This document shows positions 54,593 to 62,051 of a stretch of DNA of 62,055 nucleotides, in pieces; within the stretch, counting starts at the first letter, position 1; every line of letters starts with the position of its first letter. The stretch comes from Clostridiaceae bacterium (GTDB taxonomy: Bacteria > Bacillota > Clostridia > Acetivibrionales > DULL01). The stretch is taken from NCBI GenBank assembly GCA_012840395.1, contig DULL01000063.1, positions 1-62,055 on the forward strand, given 5' to 3'. The notes under the pieces are model-generated. The model saw only the letters and a program-made list of their open reading frames with translations, searched no databases and had not been told where the DNA came from. The position numbers and the translations under genes were made by a program.

Positions 54593-55674
54593 TGGAAAAA
54601 GTTAGAATATCTAGCATTCAGCTATCTATGCTTTTATCGGGTTTTCTTTTTGGCAGTACGGTAATATTGAGTCCTGCACAGGGAGCGAAAAATGATGCAT
54701 GGCTGGCCATACTCCTTGGAGGAGCAACTGGCACTTTGCTGATGCTGTGTTATGCCACTATAACATCCTTGAATCCATCAAAAACTCTGGTAGATATTTT
54801 GAAGGAAAAGATGGGAAAAGTTGCCGGCAATTTTTTTGCCCTTTTGTATATATGGTATTTCATACATCTTGCTTCCCTGGTATTCAGGGATTTCGGCGAG
54901 TTTATTTGCACTACGACATTTCCGGAAACGCCCATGGTTGTGGTAATAGGATTATTTGCAGTTGTTTTGGTATATGCAGTCAACAGTGGAATAGAAGTGA
55001 TGGGAAGGTTAGGCGAACTGCTGGTGCTTATAATACCTTTAATAGTAATCGTTATAAGCCTGTCGCTTATAACTACCCATGATTTCACAGCTTTCCTTCC
55101 TGTTCTGGGAAACGGCATAACACCTGTGATTAAAGCCTCTTTTGATTATTTATCCTTTCCCTTTGGGGAAACCGTTGCATTCCTAATGCTGTTTCCACAT
55201 TTAAATAAAAAGGAAAAGCTAAAAAAAGTTGTGTTTGTATCGGCAGTAATATCAATATTATTGGTACTTGTCACATTTTTTAGAGATATCTTTGTTCTGG
55301 GAAGCGATTTGATGGAGCGTTCTATTTTTATTCCTCATTTGACTTCACTGCTTATACCTGGTTTGAATGTAGAGCCGTTGGTAGACATAAACCTGTTAAT
55401 TGGAGGAGGAATTAAAATTTCAGTTTGCATATACGCAGCCGCAAGAGCTTTAAGCCAGATCGCAGGAATTGGTGATTATAGGAAACTGACCGGAGCAATC
55501 ACTATTTTTTGTATTGTACTTTCAATATGGTCATTTGAAAGTGTACTTGAGCTTTTCACTTGGACTGAAAAGGTATGGTTTTTGTATTCTATTCCCTTTC
55601 AGATTGTGATTCCATTGGCACTGCTTTTTTTATCATTAAAGAAAAAGAAAGCATCTAAAAGAAAGAATGTATAA
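54592..55674 (+). CDS. Spore germinant receptor B subunit, second operon
   Basis: 360 residues from ATG 54592 after GGGAG; the frame opens at 54550, but that stretch overlaps the small gene. About ten transmembrane segments, with SFPFGETVAFLMLFPHLNKK corresponding to the PFGETIIFLMIMGSLNK block of the first operon. Germinant-binding permease-like subunit. The different sequences of the two B subunits suggest the two receptors answer different nutrients. Confidence 0.95.
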   Translation: MEKVRISSIQLSMLLSGFLFGSTVILSPAQGAKNDAWLAILLGGATGTLLMLCYATITSLNPSKTLVDILKEKMGKVAGNFFALLYIWYFIHLASLVFRDFGEFICTTTFPETPMVVVIGLFAVVLVYAVNSGIEVMGRLGELLVLIIPLIVIVISLSLITTHDFTAFLPVLGNGITPVIKASFDYLSFPFGETVAFLMLFPHLNKKEKLKKVVFVSAVISILLVLVTFFRDIFVLGSDLMERSIFIPHLTSLLIPGLNVEPLVDINLLIGGGIKISVCIYAAARALSQIAGIGDYRKLTGAITIFCIVLSIWSFESVLELFTWTEKVWFLYSIPFQIVIPLALLFLSLKKKKASKRKNV

Positions 55675-55730
55675 CTGAAACGATGAAGAAGGCTCTTTAA
55701 TATACAAAAAACACGGCAGTATATTCAAGA

Positions 55731-55770
55731 ATAAGTTAAAGCTGAATTATAGAATTCAGCTTTAACTTAT
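55731..55770. repeat. Perfect 18-bp hairpin between convergent genes
   Basis: ataagttaaagctgaatt pairs exactly with aattcagctttaacttat around atag. It has no T run on either side, yet its place between the convergent ger and hsp20 genes suggests a terminator role. Confidence 0.7.
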
Positions 55771-55845
55771 ACACTAAAAACCGCAGATTTTAATATTTCC
55801 TGTGAATCCCTGAACGAAGGAAATAGCTTCATGTTTGTTTTTACA

Positions 55846-56274
55846 CTAATTAATATTAATTCTTCTTCCTTTAGCTTTTGTCGGTTCTACTTTAGGAACT
55901 GTTATTGATAAAATACCATCTTTATATTCGGCTTTTGCCTGCTCAGATTTTATTTCCACAGGCAAAGGGATAGTTCTGGAGAATTTTCCATAGTATCTTT
56001 CCGACCTGAAAATATTTTCATCCTTGAATTCATTGTCTCGCTTATACTGCCCCGACAACCTTATGGAGTTTTCGTCAACATATACATTCAAATCTTCTTT
56101 GGATATACCAGGAATTTCAGCTTTAACCACTACCTCAGTATCTGTCTGAAATACATCAACTCTCGGTGAACTCATCCCACCCAAAAATCTTAAGGATGAA
56201 AAATCGGTAAAATTGCTTATATCTCTGCTGAAATTGTCAATTTCCCTGAATGGATTCCATGGCACAAGACTCAT
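55846..56274 (-). CDS. hsp20: Small heat-shock protein Hsp20
   Basis: 142 residues from ATG 56274, where GGGGAG sits seven bases upstream and the product starts MSLVPWNPF as in many Hsp20 proteins; ATG 56307 with AAGGAAAA is a possible longer start. Alpha-crystallin domain from about residue 40 (PRVDVFQTDTEVVVKAEIPG) to the conserved AEYKDGILSITVPK, with C-terminal extension. An ATP-independent chaperone that holds unfolding proteins. No CIRCE element is seen. The next 300 bases to the right hold no gene. Confidence 0.93.
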   Translation of the reverse strand: MSLVPWNPFREIDNFSRDISNFTDFSSLRFLGGMSSPRVDVFQTDTEVVVKAEIPGISKEDLNVYVDENSIRLSGQYKRDNEFKDENIFRSERYYGKFSRTIPLPVEIKSEQAKAEYKDGILSITVPKVEPTKAKGRRININ

Positions 56275-56571
56275 ATCATCACTCCCCATAATATGATTTG
56301 TGTTCATATTTATGTTTTCCTTACGAAAAAATTTTATTCTTTATAGTTTGGCTAAGAAATTATTCCTCTATTATCATTGTATTAACAGACAATTTTGGAA
56401 AAGTTTTTTTATAAATCATTCCTTGACTGATTGAAGACGTTTTTGGCCAAATCCTTTCTGTGAGGCTAAGTCATTATTTAAAAATTATTTAAAAAATTAA
56501 GCCATAAAAAATAATAGCTTTCACATCGGACAGCAAAGATTATGGAAAAGTCTTTGCCTCTTAAAAAGATA

Positions 56572-56602
56572 GGAGCTGCTAATGTTTAGTATTATCAGCT
56601 CC
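56572..56602 (-). terminator. Terminator of the interrupted tRNA-Ser gene
   Basis: On the minus strand, ggagctg and cagctcc form a stem followed by tatcttttt. It lies just after the CCA end of the tRNA fragment and marks the left side as original chromosome. Confidence 0.75.
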
Positions 56603-56606
56603 ATGA

Positions 56607-56662
56607 TGGCGGAGGGTTAGGGATTTGAACCCTAGATACCTTGCGGTATACTGGTTTTCGAG
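56607..56662 (-). other. tRNA-Ser(CGA) 3' fragment, attachment-site remnant
   Basis: On the minus strand it reads the anticodon loop ctcgaaa (anticodon CGA), stem accag, variable arm taccgcaaggta, T arm gggttcaaatccc, acceptor strand accctcc, G and CCA. The anticodon stem's 5' strand (ctggt would be needed) and everything before it are missing. A break in the anticodon loop is a classic crossover point of tyrosine integrases. The intact tRNA should be at the element's other end. Confidence 0.88.
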
Positions 56663-56827
56663 AGCTCCGATAAACTTAGAACTTAGTGGAGGTTGGCAGT
56701 AAATGCATGTAGATAAAAACACCGGAAAACCTTGGTAGATAAGAGCCTCAGGGAGTTTTCTTTGTGCTTGCAATGAAAATCAAGCATGACGAAAAATCAC
56801 AAAAATTTGTTATCCGAAACCTGTTTT

Positions 56828-56849
56828 GGATAGAACTCGGATAGAACTC
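56828..56849. repeat. 11-bp tandem repeat near element end
   Basis: ggatagaactc twice in direct succession, followed by agttct as an inverted partner. Possible integrase or excisionase arm site. The region 56664-56927 holds no gene. Confidence 0.5.
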
Positions 56850-56927
56850 AAAAGTTCTATAATCTTTAAGGACTAAAACATACTTCACCACTTGCCGTTG
56901 ATAAATTTTAGAAAGTGAGTGAAGTAA

Positions 56928-57505
56928 ATGAATTATAATGAATATTGTCGTTCGGTAATTGACCATTATCCTGAATATGTCACGCAAAAAGAGATGTGCA
57001 AAATCTTGGGTATTTGCACATCAACTGCCTACTCAATTCAAAAAAAGGCCTTATTCCCTTTGAATATGTAAATACACCAGAAGGAAGAAGACAACGGATA
57101 AAGATTACAGACATCCTTCTATACCAATATAAAAAGATGTGTTTTTGTGAATTGGAAAATGAGTTTGTTAAAAATTTACGCAATTATTATCAAAAGCAAC
57201 TACGTGACTTTCCTCAATTGCTTTTGGTTTCTGATATAGTGCGTTTTACCGGGTATGGAAAGACGACAGTGAACAATTGGATATTACGTAATGAACTGAA
57301 GCCTCTTACTTATAAAAATAAGCGGATACAATCACTTAACCGAGGTAAAGGGTCTCTTATAACGAAAGATGCATTTCTTGATTTTTTAACCAGCACATAC
57401 TATCGAAGTATAACAAGGAAATCAAGCATACATAAAGAGCAAGCCAAACAGTACGAGCAGCTCTTTGACATGCTTATGGTGAAGCGAGGTGCTCGGAATG
57501 CCTGA
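56928..57505 (+). CDS. Double helix-turn-helix protein, expressed by -1 frameshift or broken
   Basis: From ATG 56928 the zero frame gives 47 codons to a stop at 57069. At 57041-57047 lies A_AAA_AAG in the zero frame; a -1 slip there continues as GLIPFEYVNTPEGRR to 57505, giving 192 residues. The joined product aligns with the next gene along its length (HYPEYVTQKEMCKILGICTS with KYPEFVTKDQFYRICHISK). Two DNA-binding modules: residues about 13-65, and a second around DFPQLLLVSDIVRFTGYGKT. Either a programmed frameshift of the dnaX type or an A8-to-A7 loss. MerR/excisionase-like regulator of the element. No clear ribosome binding site beyond a weak GTGAGTGAAG. Confidence 0.65.
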
Positions 57506-58046
57506 TTATAGCTTCCTATTAAGTAAGTATCCTGAATTTGTAACGAAAGATCAGTTTTATAGGATATGTCATATAAGTAAAAACACAGCACTATATTATA
57601 TAAAAAATGGTTTCATCCCTTGCATTGATTCTGGAAAAAAGACACGCAGATACAAAATTGCAATAAAAGATATTATTTTCTTTTTAGAAGACAGAGACAA
57701 AAATCCTGAAAAATATTACTTACCTAATCACTATAATAACCCATTTTTGCCAGGCTCAATTAGAAGATATAAGTTTAAATCGCGACTTGACCAATATAAA
57801 AACCATTACAAACTAAAAGGCATAAATGAGGTTAAAGATTATAAGCAATATCTTGAAATGCAATTTGCAGATTATCCAGATATGCTAACAAGTAAATATA
57901 TACAACAAGTTACCGGTCACTCAGCAAGCACAATAATTTCATGGTGCAAGTCCGGCAACTTAAAGTATATAAAACACCATAGCAAATACCTTTTCCCCAA
58001 AAAGAGTGTTATTGATTATTTGTACAATCGTGAATTGCAACTATGA
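57498..58046 (+). CDS. Double helix-turn-helix protein, intact paralogue
   Basis: 182 residues from ATG 57498, overlapping the previous stop, with GAGGTG upstream. Two similar modules: KYPEFVTKDQFYRICHISKN with NTALYYIKNGFIPCIDSGKK (about 7-60), and DYPDMLTSKYIQQVTGHSAS with IISWCKSGNLKYIKHHSKYL (about 122-175). The spacing of helix, turn, helix, wing and 'I/L-P/K' resembles helix_turn_helix_17 and excisionase proteins. A tandem duplicate of the preceding gene. Probably regulates the element; no annotated family is claimed. Confidence 0.7.
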   Translation: MPDYSFLLSKYPEFVTKDQFYRICHISKNTALYYIKNGFIPCIDSGKKTRRYKIAIKDIIFFLEDRDKNPEKYYLPNHYNNPFLPGSIRRYKFKSRLDQYKNHYKLKGINEVKDYKQYLEMQFADYPDMLTSKYIQQVTGHSASTIISWCKSGNLKYIKHHSKYLFPKKSVIDYLYNRELQL

Positions 58047-58053
58047 AGATAGT

Positions 58054-58088
58054 GCCGTTTGTTCTCTTATAGAGCAAATGGCTTTTTT
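58054..58088 (+). terminator. Terminator after HTH genes
   Basis: gccgtttg pairs with caaatggc (one G-T), with an inner ctc/gag pairing, followed by ttttttatt. Confidence 0.88.
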
Positions 58089-58280
58089 ATTGAATAAATA
58101 ATCATTTTGAATTGCAAAGAAGATGGATAATAATGGGGGTATGTATGTTAGCCAACGCTCATTTAAATATTACCTTTCCTTCCCTTTAAATACATAAAAA
58201 CAGTTTGTATAAATGATATAATTAAATTAAATCAATTAATCATTTTGGGAATTGGAGAATTGCAGAGGTGAATAACAGAA

Positions 58281-59414
58281 TTGAGGGATATTAACAGTAT
58301 TCAAGAACTCAGTGAATCTGATATTTTTGAATTATTAAAGTTAAATGAAAAAGACAAGATTTTTGCTGAAAATATTAAAATAAATCGGATGTCAGGAAAA
58401 GATCCTTATGCTAAAGGAGATTTTCGCTTGAATTTTTATAAAGAAGTTATGTCTGACATGTATACTGACGGGTTTATGATGGTATATCCACATGGAACTG
58501 TAGTGCGGCAAGCAAGAAGAAGTTTCTATTATCGCGGTGAGAACCAGCTATATCCTTCTACATCGCCATCACTGTGCAGGTTTTTAAATAATATAGAGAA
58601 TGAAGAAGAAAGAGCTGTTGAACGTTTTGTTGCTGATATGAAAATAGCTGAATTTAATACATTGCTTTTCAAATTTCAACATACCGCTGATTTTTTGGAA
58701 AAAGGTGTTAGCGTCCTATCAGAGCAACTTGCTCAACACTATGGCCTGAAAACCCAGTGGTTGGACATTACAAATGACTTTGAAGTAGCTTTGTTTTTCG
58801 CCTGTTGTAAATATAATAAAAATTACAATATGTGGTCTCCGTTAACGAAATCAGATTTTAATAGAAATGAAAATACTCAGTATGGTATCATATTCAAAAA
58901 GAATACAGAATTAACAGATTTGTTACTTGGATGTGATTTATCATTGGAGGGCAATATACTTCCTATTGGTTTTCAGCCTTTTATGAGAAGTCATATGCAA
59001 ACAGGTTATGCAATACTAATGAATGATCACATGGATTTACAAGACGACATGGATTTTGAAATGTATAAATTTAAGCATAGTGAAAAATTATGCAGTCTTA
59101 TATACAAAAGAATGGATTGTGGTAGAAAAATATATCCTCACGAGGGATTAGTCTCGGTAAAAGATCAAATTGAATTAATTGAACAAAGTCGGGAGTTTAG
59201 TCGTAAAGCATTTGAATATGCTTATAACAAAACAGATTATAAGGTTAAGGATTGGGAACAACTATTGAATAAATATCAATATTACATAGGAAAGACTCCA
59301 ATTAATTTGTCTCGACAAAGAATCAGAGCTGTAAATCGAGCCTATAAAAAGTTTGATATTGAAAAAATATATAACATCAGATTTGTATCTCGCCTATGTT
59401 ATATACCTACATAA
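58281..59414 (+). CDS. FRG-domain protein
   Basis: 377 residues from TTG 58281, eight bases after AGAGGTGA. The FRG domain is clear: YYRGEN (Arg 85, Gly 86) near the start, then LAQHYGLKTQWLDITND (150-166) and ALFFACCKYN (170-179). FRG domains are found in many uncharacterised proteins linked to mobile elements and defence loci, with proposed nucleotide or ADP-ribosyl chemistry not proved in general. The remaining C-terminal 190 residues have no recognised domain. It has its own gap and terminator upstream and is followed within 60 bases by a predicted nuclease gene, so the two form a probable operon. Confidence 0.85.
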   Translation: MRDINSIQELSESDIFELLKLNEKDKIFAENIKINRMSGKDPYAKGDFRLNFYKEVMSDMYTDGFMMVYPHGTVVRQARRSFYYRGENQLYPSTSPSLCRFLNNIENEEERAVERFVADMKIAEFNTLLFKFQHTADFLEKGVSVLSEQLAQHYGLKTQWLDITNDFEVALFFACCKYNKNYNMWSPLTKSDFNRNENTQYGIIFKKNTELTDLLLGCDLSLEGNILPIGFQPFMRSHMQTGYAILMNDHMDLQDDMDFEMYKFKHSEKLCSLIYKRMDCGRKIYPHEGLVSVKDQIELIEQSREFSRKAFEYAYNKTDYKVKDWEQLLNKYQYYIGKTPINLSRQRIRAVNRAYKKFDIEKIYNIRFVSRLCYIPT

Positions 59415-59473
59415 GTGCTTTAAAGACATTAGTTTTTGGCAAAGAACAGTTTGCGTGGTAAGGTGAAGTGGGG

Positions 59474-59932
59474 TTGAATAGTATGGAAAAATGGAAACCT
59501 AAAAATTTTGAAGATAAGTTACTTTATCAATACTGGAGTACTTCAAAGGGAAGTTTGTTTTTAGAAGTACCTATTGGTAATAGAGGACTTGGGAACTGGC
59601 CGCTTGAATCAAAAATCCGTCGGATTGATGGGATTATCGTGAGCAGTGAAAAAGACTATGAAGAACCTAAAGTTTTTAATTCCAAAGAGTATACTCTTAA
59701 TGAACTTCTTAACCTGTTTCAGAAAAAAACAGTTGAGTTAATTGAAGTAAAAAAGAATCTCAATCGATTAGTGATTGGCCAGGTAATAGCAGGTATGGAT
59801 ATGTTTGAAAGGCAATATCAAGCAAACATAATAGTCCCTGTAATTTTGTGTCAGAACGGAGATCCAGCGTTAGAATGGGTTTGTAGAAAAAGAAATATTA
59901 AAGTACAGATTATTCGATGCACTAATTCCTAA
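59474..59932 (+). CDS. Predicted PD-(D/E)XK nuclease-like protein
   Basis: 152 residues from TTG 59474 (AAGGTGA seven bases upstream); ATG 59483 after GGGG is also possible. Pattern: an early helix with Glu (NFEDKLLYQYW), SKIRRIDGIIV with Asp as metal ligand, then VELIEVKKNLNRLVIGQVIAG with the E-x-K pair, followed by a helix and the strand ANIIVPVILCQ. This is the order expected for the PD-(D/E)XK fold. The family assignment is by motif only. Short, with no other domain, so a partner such as the FRG protein may supply targeting. Confidence 0.6.
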   Translation: MNSMEKWKPKNFEDKLLYQYWSTSKGSLFLEVPIGNRGLGNWPLESKIRRIDGIIVSSEKDYEEPKVFNSKEYTLNELLNLFQKKTVELIEVKKNLNRLVIGQVIAGMDMFERQYQANIIVPVILCQNGDPALEWVCRKRNIKVQIIRCTNS

Positions 59933-60020
59933 TATGTCATATATGCCTATAATGAGTTCAGAATTCCAGCTACTACCACTATTTTTTAACATAACCTAAA
60001 TAAATAATGATTATAAGAAA

Positions 60021-60062
60021 AAAGCCGTTTTCTTTATTCGATGATAAAGCAAGCGGCTTTTT
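60021..60062 (+). terminator. Terminator before parA
   Basis: aaagccg pairs with cggcttt, with an inner ctttat/ataaag stem and T5. It ends the FRG-nuclease transcript. Confidence 0.88.
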
Positions 60063-60083
60063 GCGTGAAAGGAGGAGTTTTAA

Positions 60084-60908
60084 GTGTCAAAAGTAATCGC
60101 CCTTGCCAATCAGAAGGGTGGCACAGGCAAAACGACCACAACAGTTAATCTTGGCATCGGTCTTGCTGCACAAGGAAAGAAGGTGCTCCTGGTAGACGCT
60201 GACGCGCAGGGTAATCTGACGGATTCACTGGGTTACCAGGAACCAGACAATCTGCCCGTTTCATTGGCCACTATCCTTACTAAAATCATGATGGAGGAAC
60301 CGTACAACGCAGATGAAGGCATCCTTCATCATGCGGAAGGTGTGGATCTTATGCCGGGCAATATAGAACTGTCTGCCATTGAGGTTTCACTGGTTAATAC
60401 CATGAGTCGTGAAACAGTACTTCGCACATATATCAATACGGTAAAAGACAAATATGATTATGTGCTGATTGATTGTATGCCGAGTTTGGGCATGTTGACA
60501 ATCAATGCTCTTGCTGCAGCAGACAGCGTTATTATTCCCGTACAGGCTCATTACCTGCCAGCCAAAGGAATGACACAGCTTCTACAGACTATTGCCAGGG
60601 TAAGGCGGCAAATCAATCCAAATCTGACTATCGACGGCGTTCTGCTCACAATGGTAGATAATCGTACCAACTTTGCAAAAGATATTTCCTTTATTTTACG
60701 GCGGGACTACGGCGACAAGTTACGAGTGTTCCAAACGGAAATTCCCTTATCAATCCGGGCAGCTGAAACGAGTGCCGAGGGGAAAAGCATCTATATGCAT
60801 GATCCACACGGTATTGCTGCTAAAGCTTATCAGGCCTTTACAAAGGAGGTGCAGAACATTGGCAAAGAGCAACACAAGAGACAGTATAAAACTGACATCA
60901 GTAGATGA
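60084..60908 (+). CDS. parA: ParA/Soj-family partition ATPase
   Basis: 274 residues from GTG 60084 after AAAGGAGGAG. Deviant Walker A KGGTGKTTTT (11-20), with the signature Lys 11; Walker A' LLVDADAQGNLTDSLG; Walker B VLIDCMPSLGMLT. It binds DNA as an ATP dimer and positions the element's DNA with ParB. On an integrative element it stabilises the excised circular form. Overlaps parB by 50 bases. Confidence 0.95.
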   Translation: MSKVIALANQKGGTGKTTTTVNLGIGLAAQGKKVLLVDADAQGNLTDSLGYQEPDNLPVSLATILTKIMMEEPYNADEGILHHAEGVDLMPGNIELSAIEVSLVNTMSRETVLRTYINTVKDKYDYVLIDCMPSLGMLTINALAAADSVIIPVQAHYLPAKGMTQLLQTIARVRRQINPNLTIDGVLLTMVDNRTNFAKDISFILRRDYGDKLRVFQTEIPLSIRAAETSAEGKSIYMHDPHGIAAKAYQAFTKEVQNIGKEQHKRQYKTDISR

Positions 60909-61791
60909 CCTGTTTTCCACGGAGGAAAGCCGCGTAGATAGTCAACGTGAAAAAGTGTTGGAAATACCTCTGTCGGAAATCAGTGATTTTCCTAATCATC
61001 CTTTTAAGGTAAAGGCGGACGAAGCTATGCTGGAGATGGCTGATAGCGTAAAACAGTATGGAGTATTAGTTCCCGGTCTTGTGCGACCAAAGGCAGACGG
61101 TGGCTATGAAATGGTAGCCGGACACCGGCGCAAAAAGGCAAGTGAGCTTGCAGGCCGTGAAACCATGCCGTGTATTGTCCGGAACCTGAATGATGATGAG
61201 GCGACAATTATCATGGTTGACAGCAATCTGCAAAGGGAAAACATTCTTCCGAGTGAAAAAGCTTTTGCATATAAGATGAAGCTAGAGGCTATGAACAGAC
61301 AGGGACAGCGAACAGATTTAACTTCCCGACAACATGTCGGGAAGTTGGAAAGCGCAGATATAATAGGTAAGGAAGTAGGGGAGAGTGGCAGACAAATTCA
61401 GCGTTACATCCGCTTAACCGAGCTTATACCATCTATTCTTGAAATGGTGGACGATAAACGAATCGCCTTTAACCCTGCGGTTGAAATTTCTTACCTGACC
61501 GAAAATGAACAGCAAGACCTATATAAGACCATGCAATCGGAGGATTGCACTCCATCACTCTCACAAGCCCAGAGAATAAAAAAACTAAGCCAGGATGGCA
61601 GACTGAATATTGATGTCATATTTTCCATCCTTACTGAGGAAAAGCCTAACCAAAAAGAAAAGTTCCACATTCAGCGTGAGCGTATAGACCGATTTTTCCC
61701 TAAAAACTTTACCGAAAAGCAAAAGGAAGATTTGATAGTCCAATTACTTGAGAGTTGGTACAAAAAACGGCAAAGGGAACAGGAAAGATAA
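60859..61791 (+). CDS. parB: ParB/Spo0J-family partition protein
   Basis: 310 residues from TTG 60859, chosen for AAAGGAGGTG seven bases upstream inside parA. ParB/sulfiredoxin nuclease-like N-terminal domain with IPLSEISDFPNHPF, then YEMVAGHRRKKASELAG (the GxRR CTP/DNA-binding box reads GHRRKKA) and DSNLQREN, followed by a KorB-like helix-turn-helix (IIGKEVGESGRQIQRYIRLT). Pairs with ParA. The linker RTDLTSRQHVGKLES is encoded by a perfect DNA palindrome. Confidence 0.94.
   Translation: MAKSNTRDSIKLTSVDDLFSTEESRVDSQREKVLEIPLSEISDFPNHPFKVKADEAMLEMADSVKQYGVLVPGLVRPKADGGYEMVAGHRRKKASELAGRETMPCIVRNLNDDEATIIMVDSNLQRENILPSEKAFAYKMKLEAMNRQGQRTDLTSRQHVGKLESADIIGKEVGESGRQIQRYIRLTELIPSILEMVDDKRIAFNPAVEISYLTENEQQDLYKTMQSEDCTPSLSQAQRIKKLSQDGRLNIDVIFSILTEEKPNQKEKFHIQRERIDRFFPKNFTEKQKEDLIVQLLESWYKKRQREQER
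61320..61346. repeat. Perfect 12-bp palindrome inside parB
   Basis: aacttcccgaca and tgtcgggaagtt around aca. It lies in the codons of the linker before the DNA-binding domain. Confidence 0.85.
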
Positions 61792-61800
61792 AACAGGATG

Positions 61801-61850
61801 CGGCCATTGTGTAAGATAGCCATTTTACAAACAAGGGAGGCCGTTTTTTT
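61801..61850 (+). terminator. Terminator after parB
   Basis: cggcc pairs with ggccg, enclosing a weaker ttgt/acaa pairing, followed by T7. Confidence 0.75.
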
Positions 61851-61877
61851 ATGCCCTTTTTGAAAGGAGGGACTCCT

Positions 61878-62051
61878 ATGTACTTTACAGAAGGGCAGTT
61901 GCGGGAGTATGAGCGCATTATGCAGGAGAAACCGGGATATAACCGAAGAGTCATCAAAACGATGAAAGAACGGGATTGCAGGAACTGTAAGCATTTTGAT
62001 GAGTCCTGTAATAAGTGCAGCAAGGATAAGTGCGATATATTTGATGATTAA
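61878..62051 (+). CDS. Small cysteine-rich protein
   Basis: 57 residues from ATG 61878 after AAAGGAGGG; the frame opens at 61851, but those codons fall in the terminator tail. A helical N-terminal half (FTEGQLREYERIMQEKPGY) and a C-terminal CRNCKHFDESCNKCSKDKC zinc-knuckle-like cluster (five cysteines and one histidine). Small proteins of this kind are frequent near parAB in clostridial elements. The function is unknown. Confidence 0.75.
   Translation: MYFTEGQLREYERIMQEKPGYNRRVIKTMKERDCRNCKHFDESCNKCSKDKCDIFDD

Noticed and set aside
60673-60858. 62-residue N-terminal extension of ParB within parA
   Set aside because: It is a shadow frame of parA; the AAAGGAGGTG-TTG start at 60859 matches the family's N-terminus.
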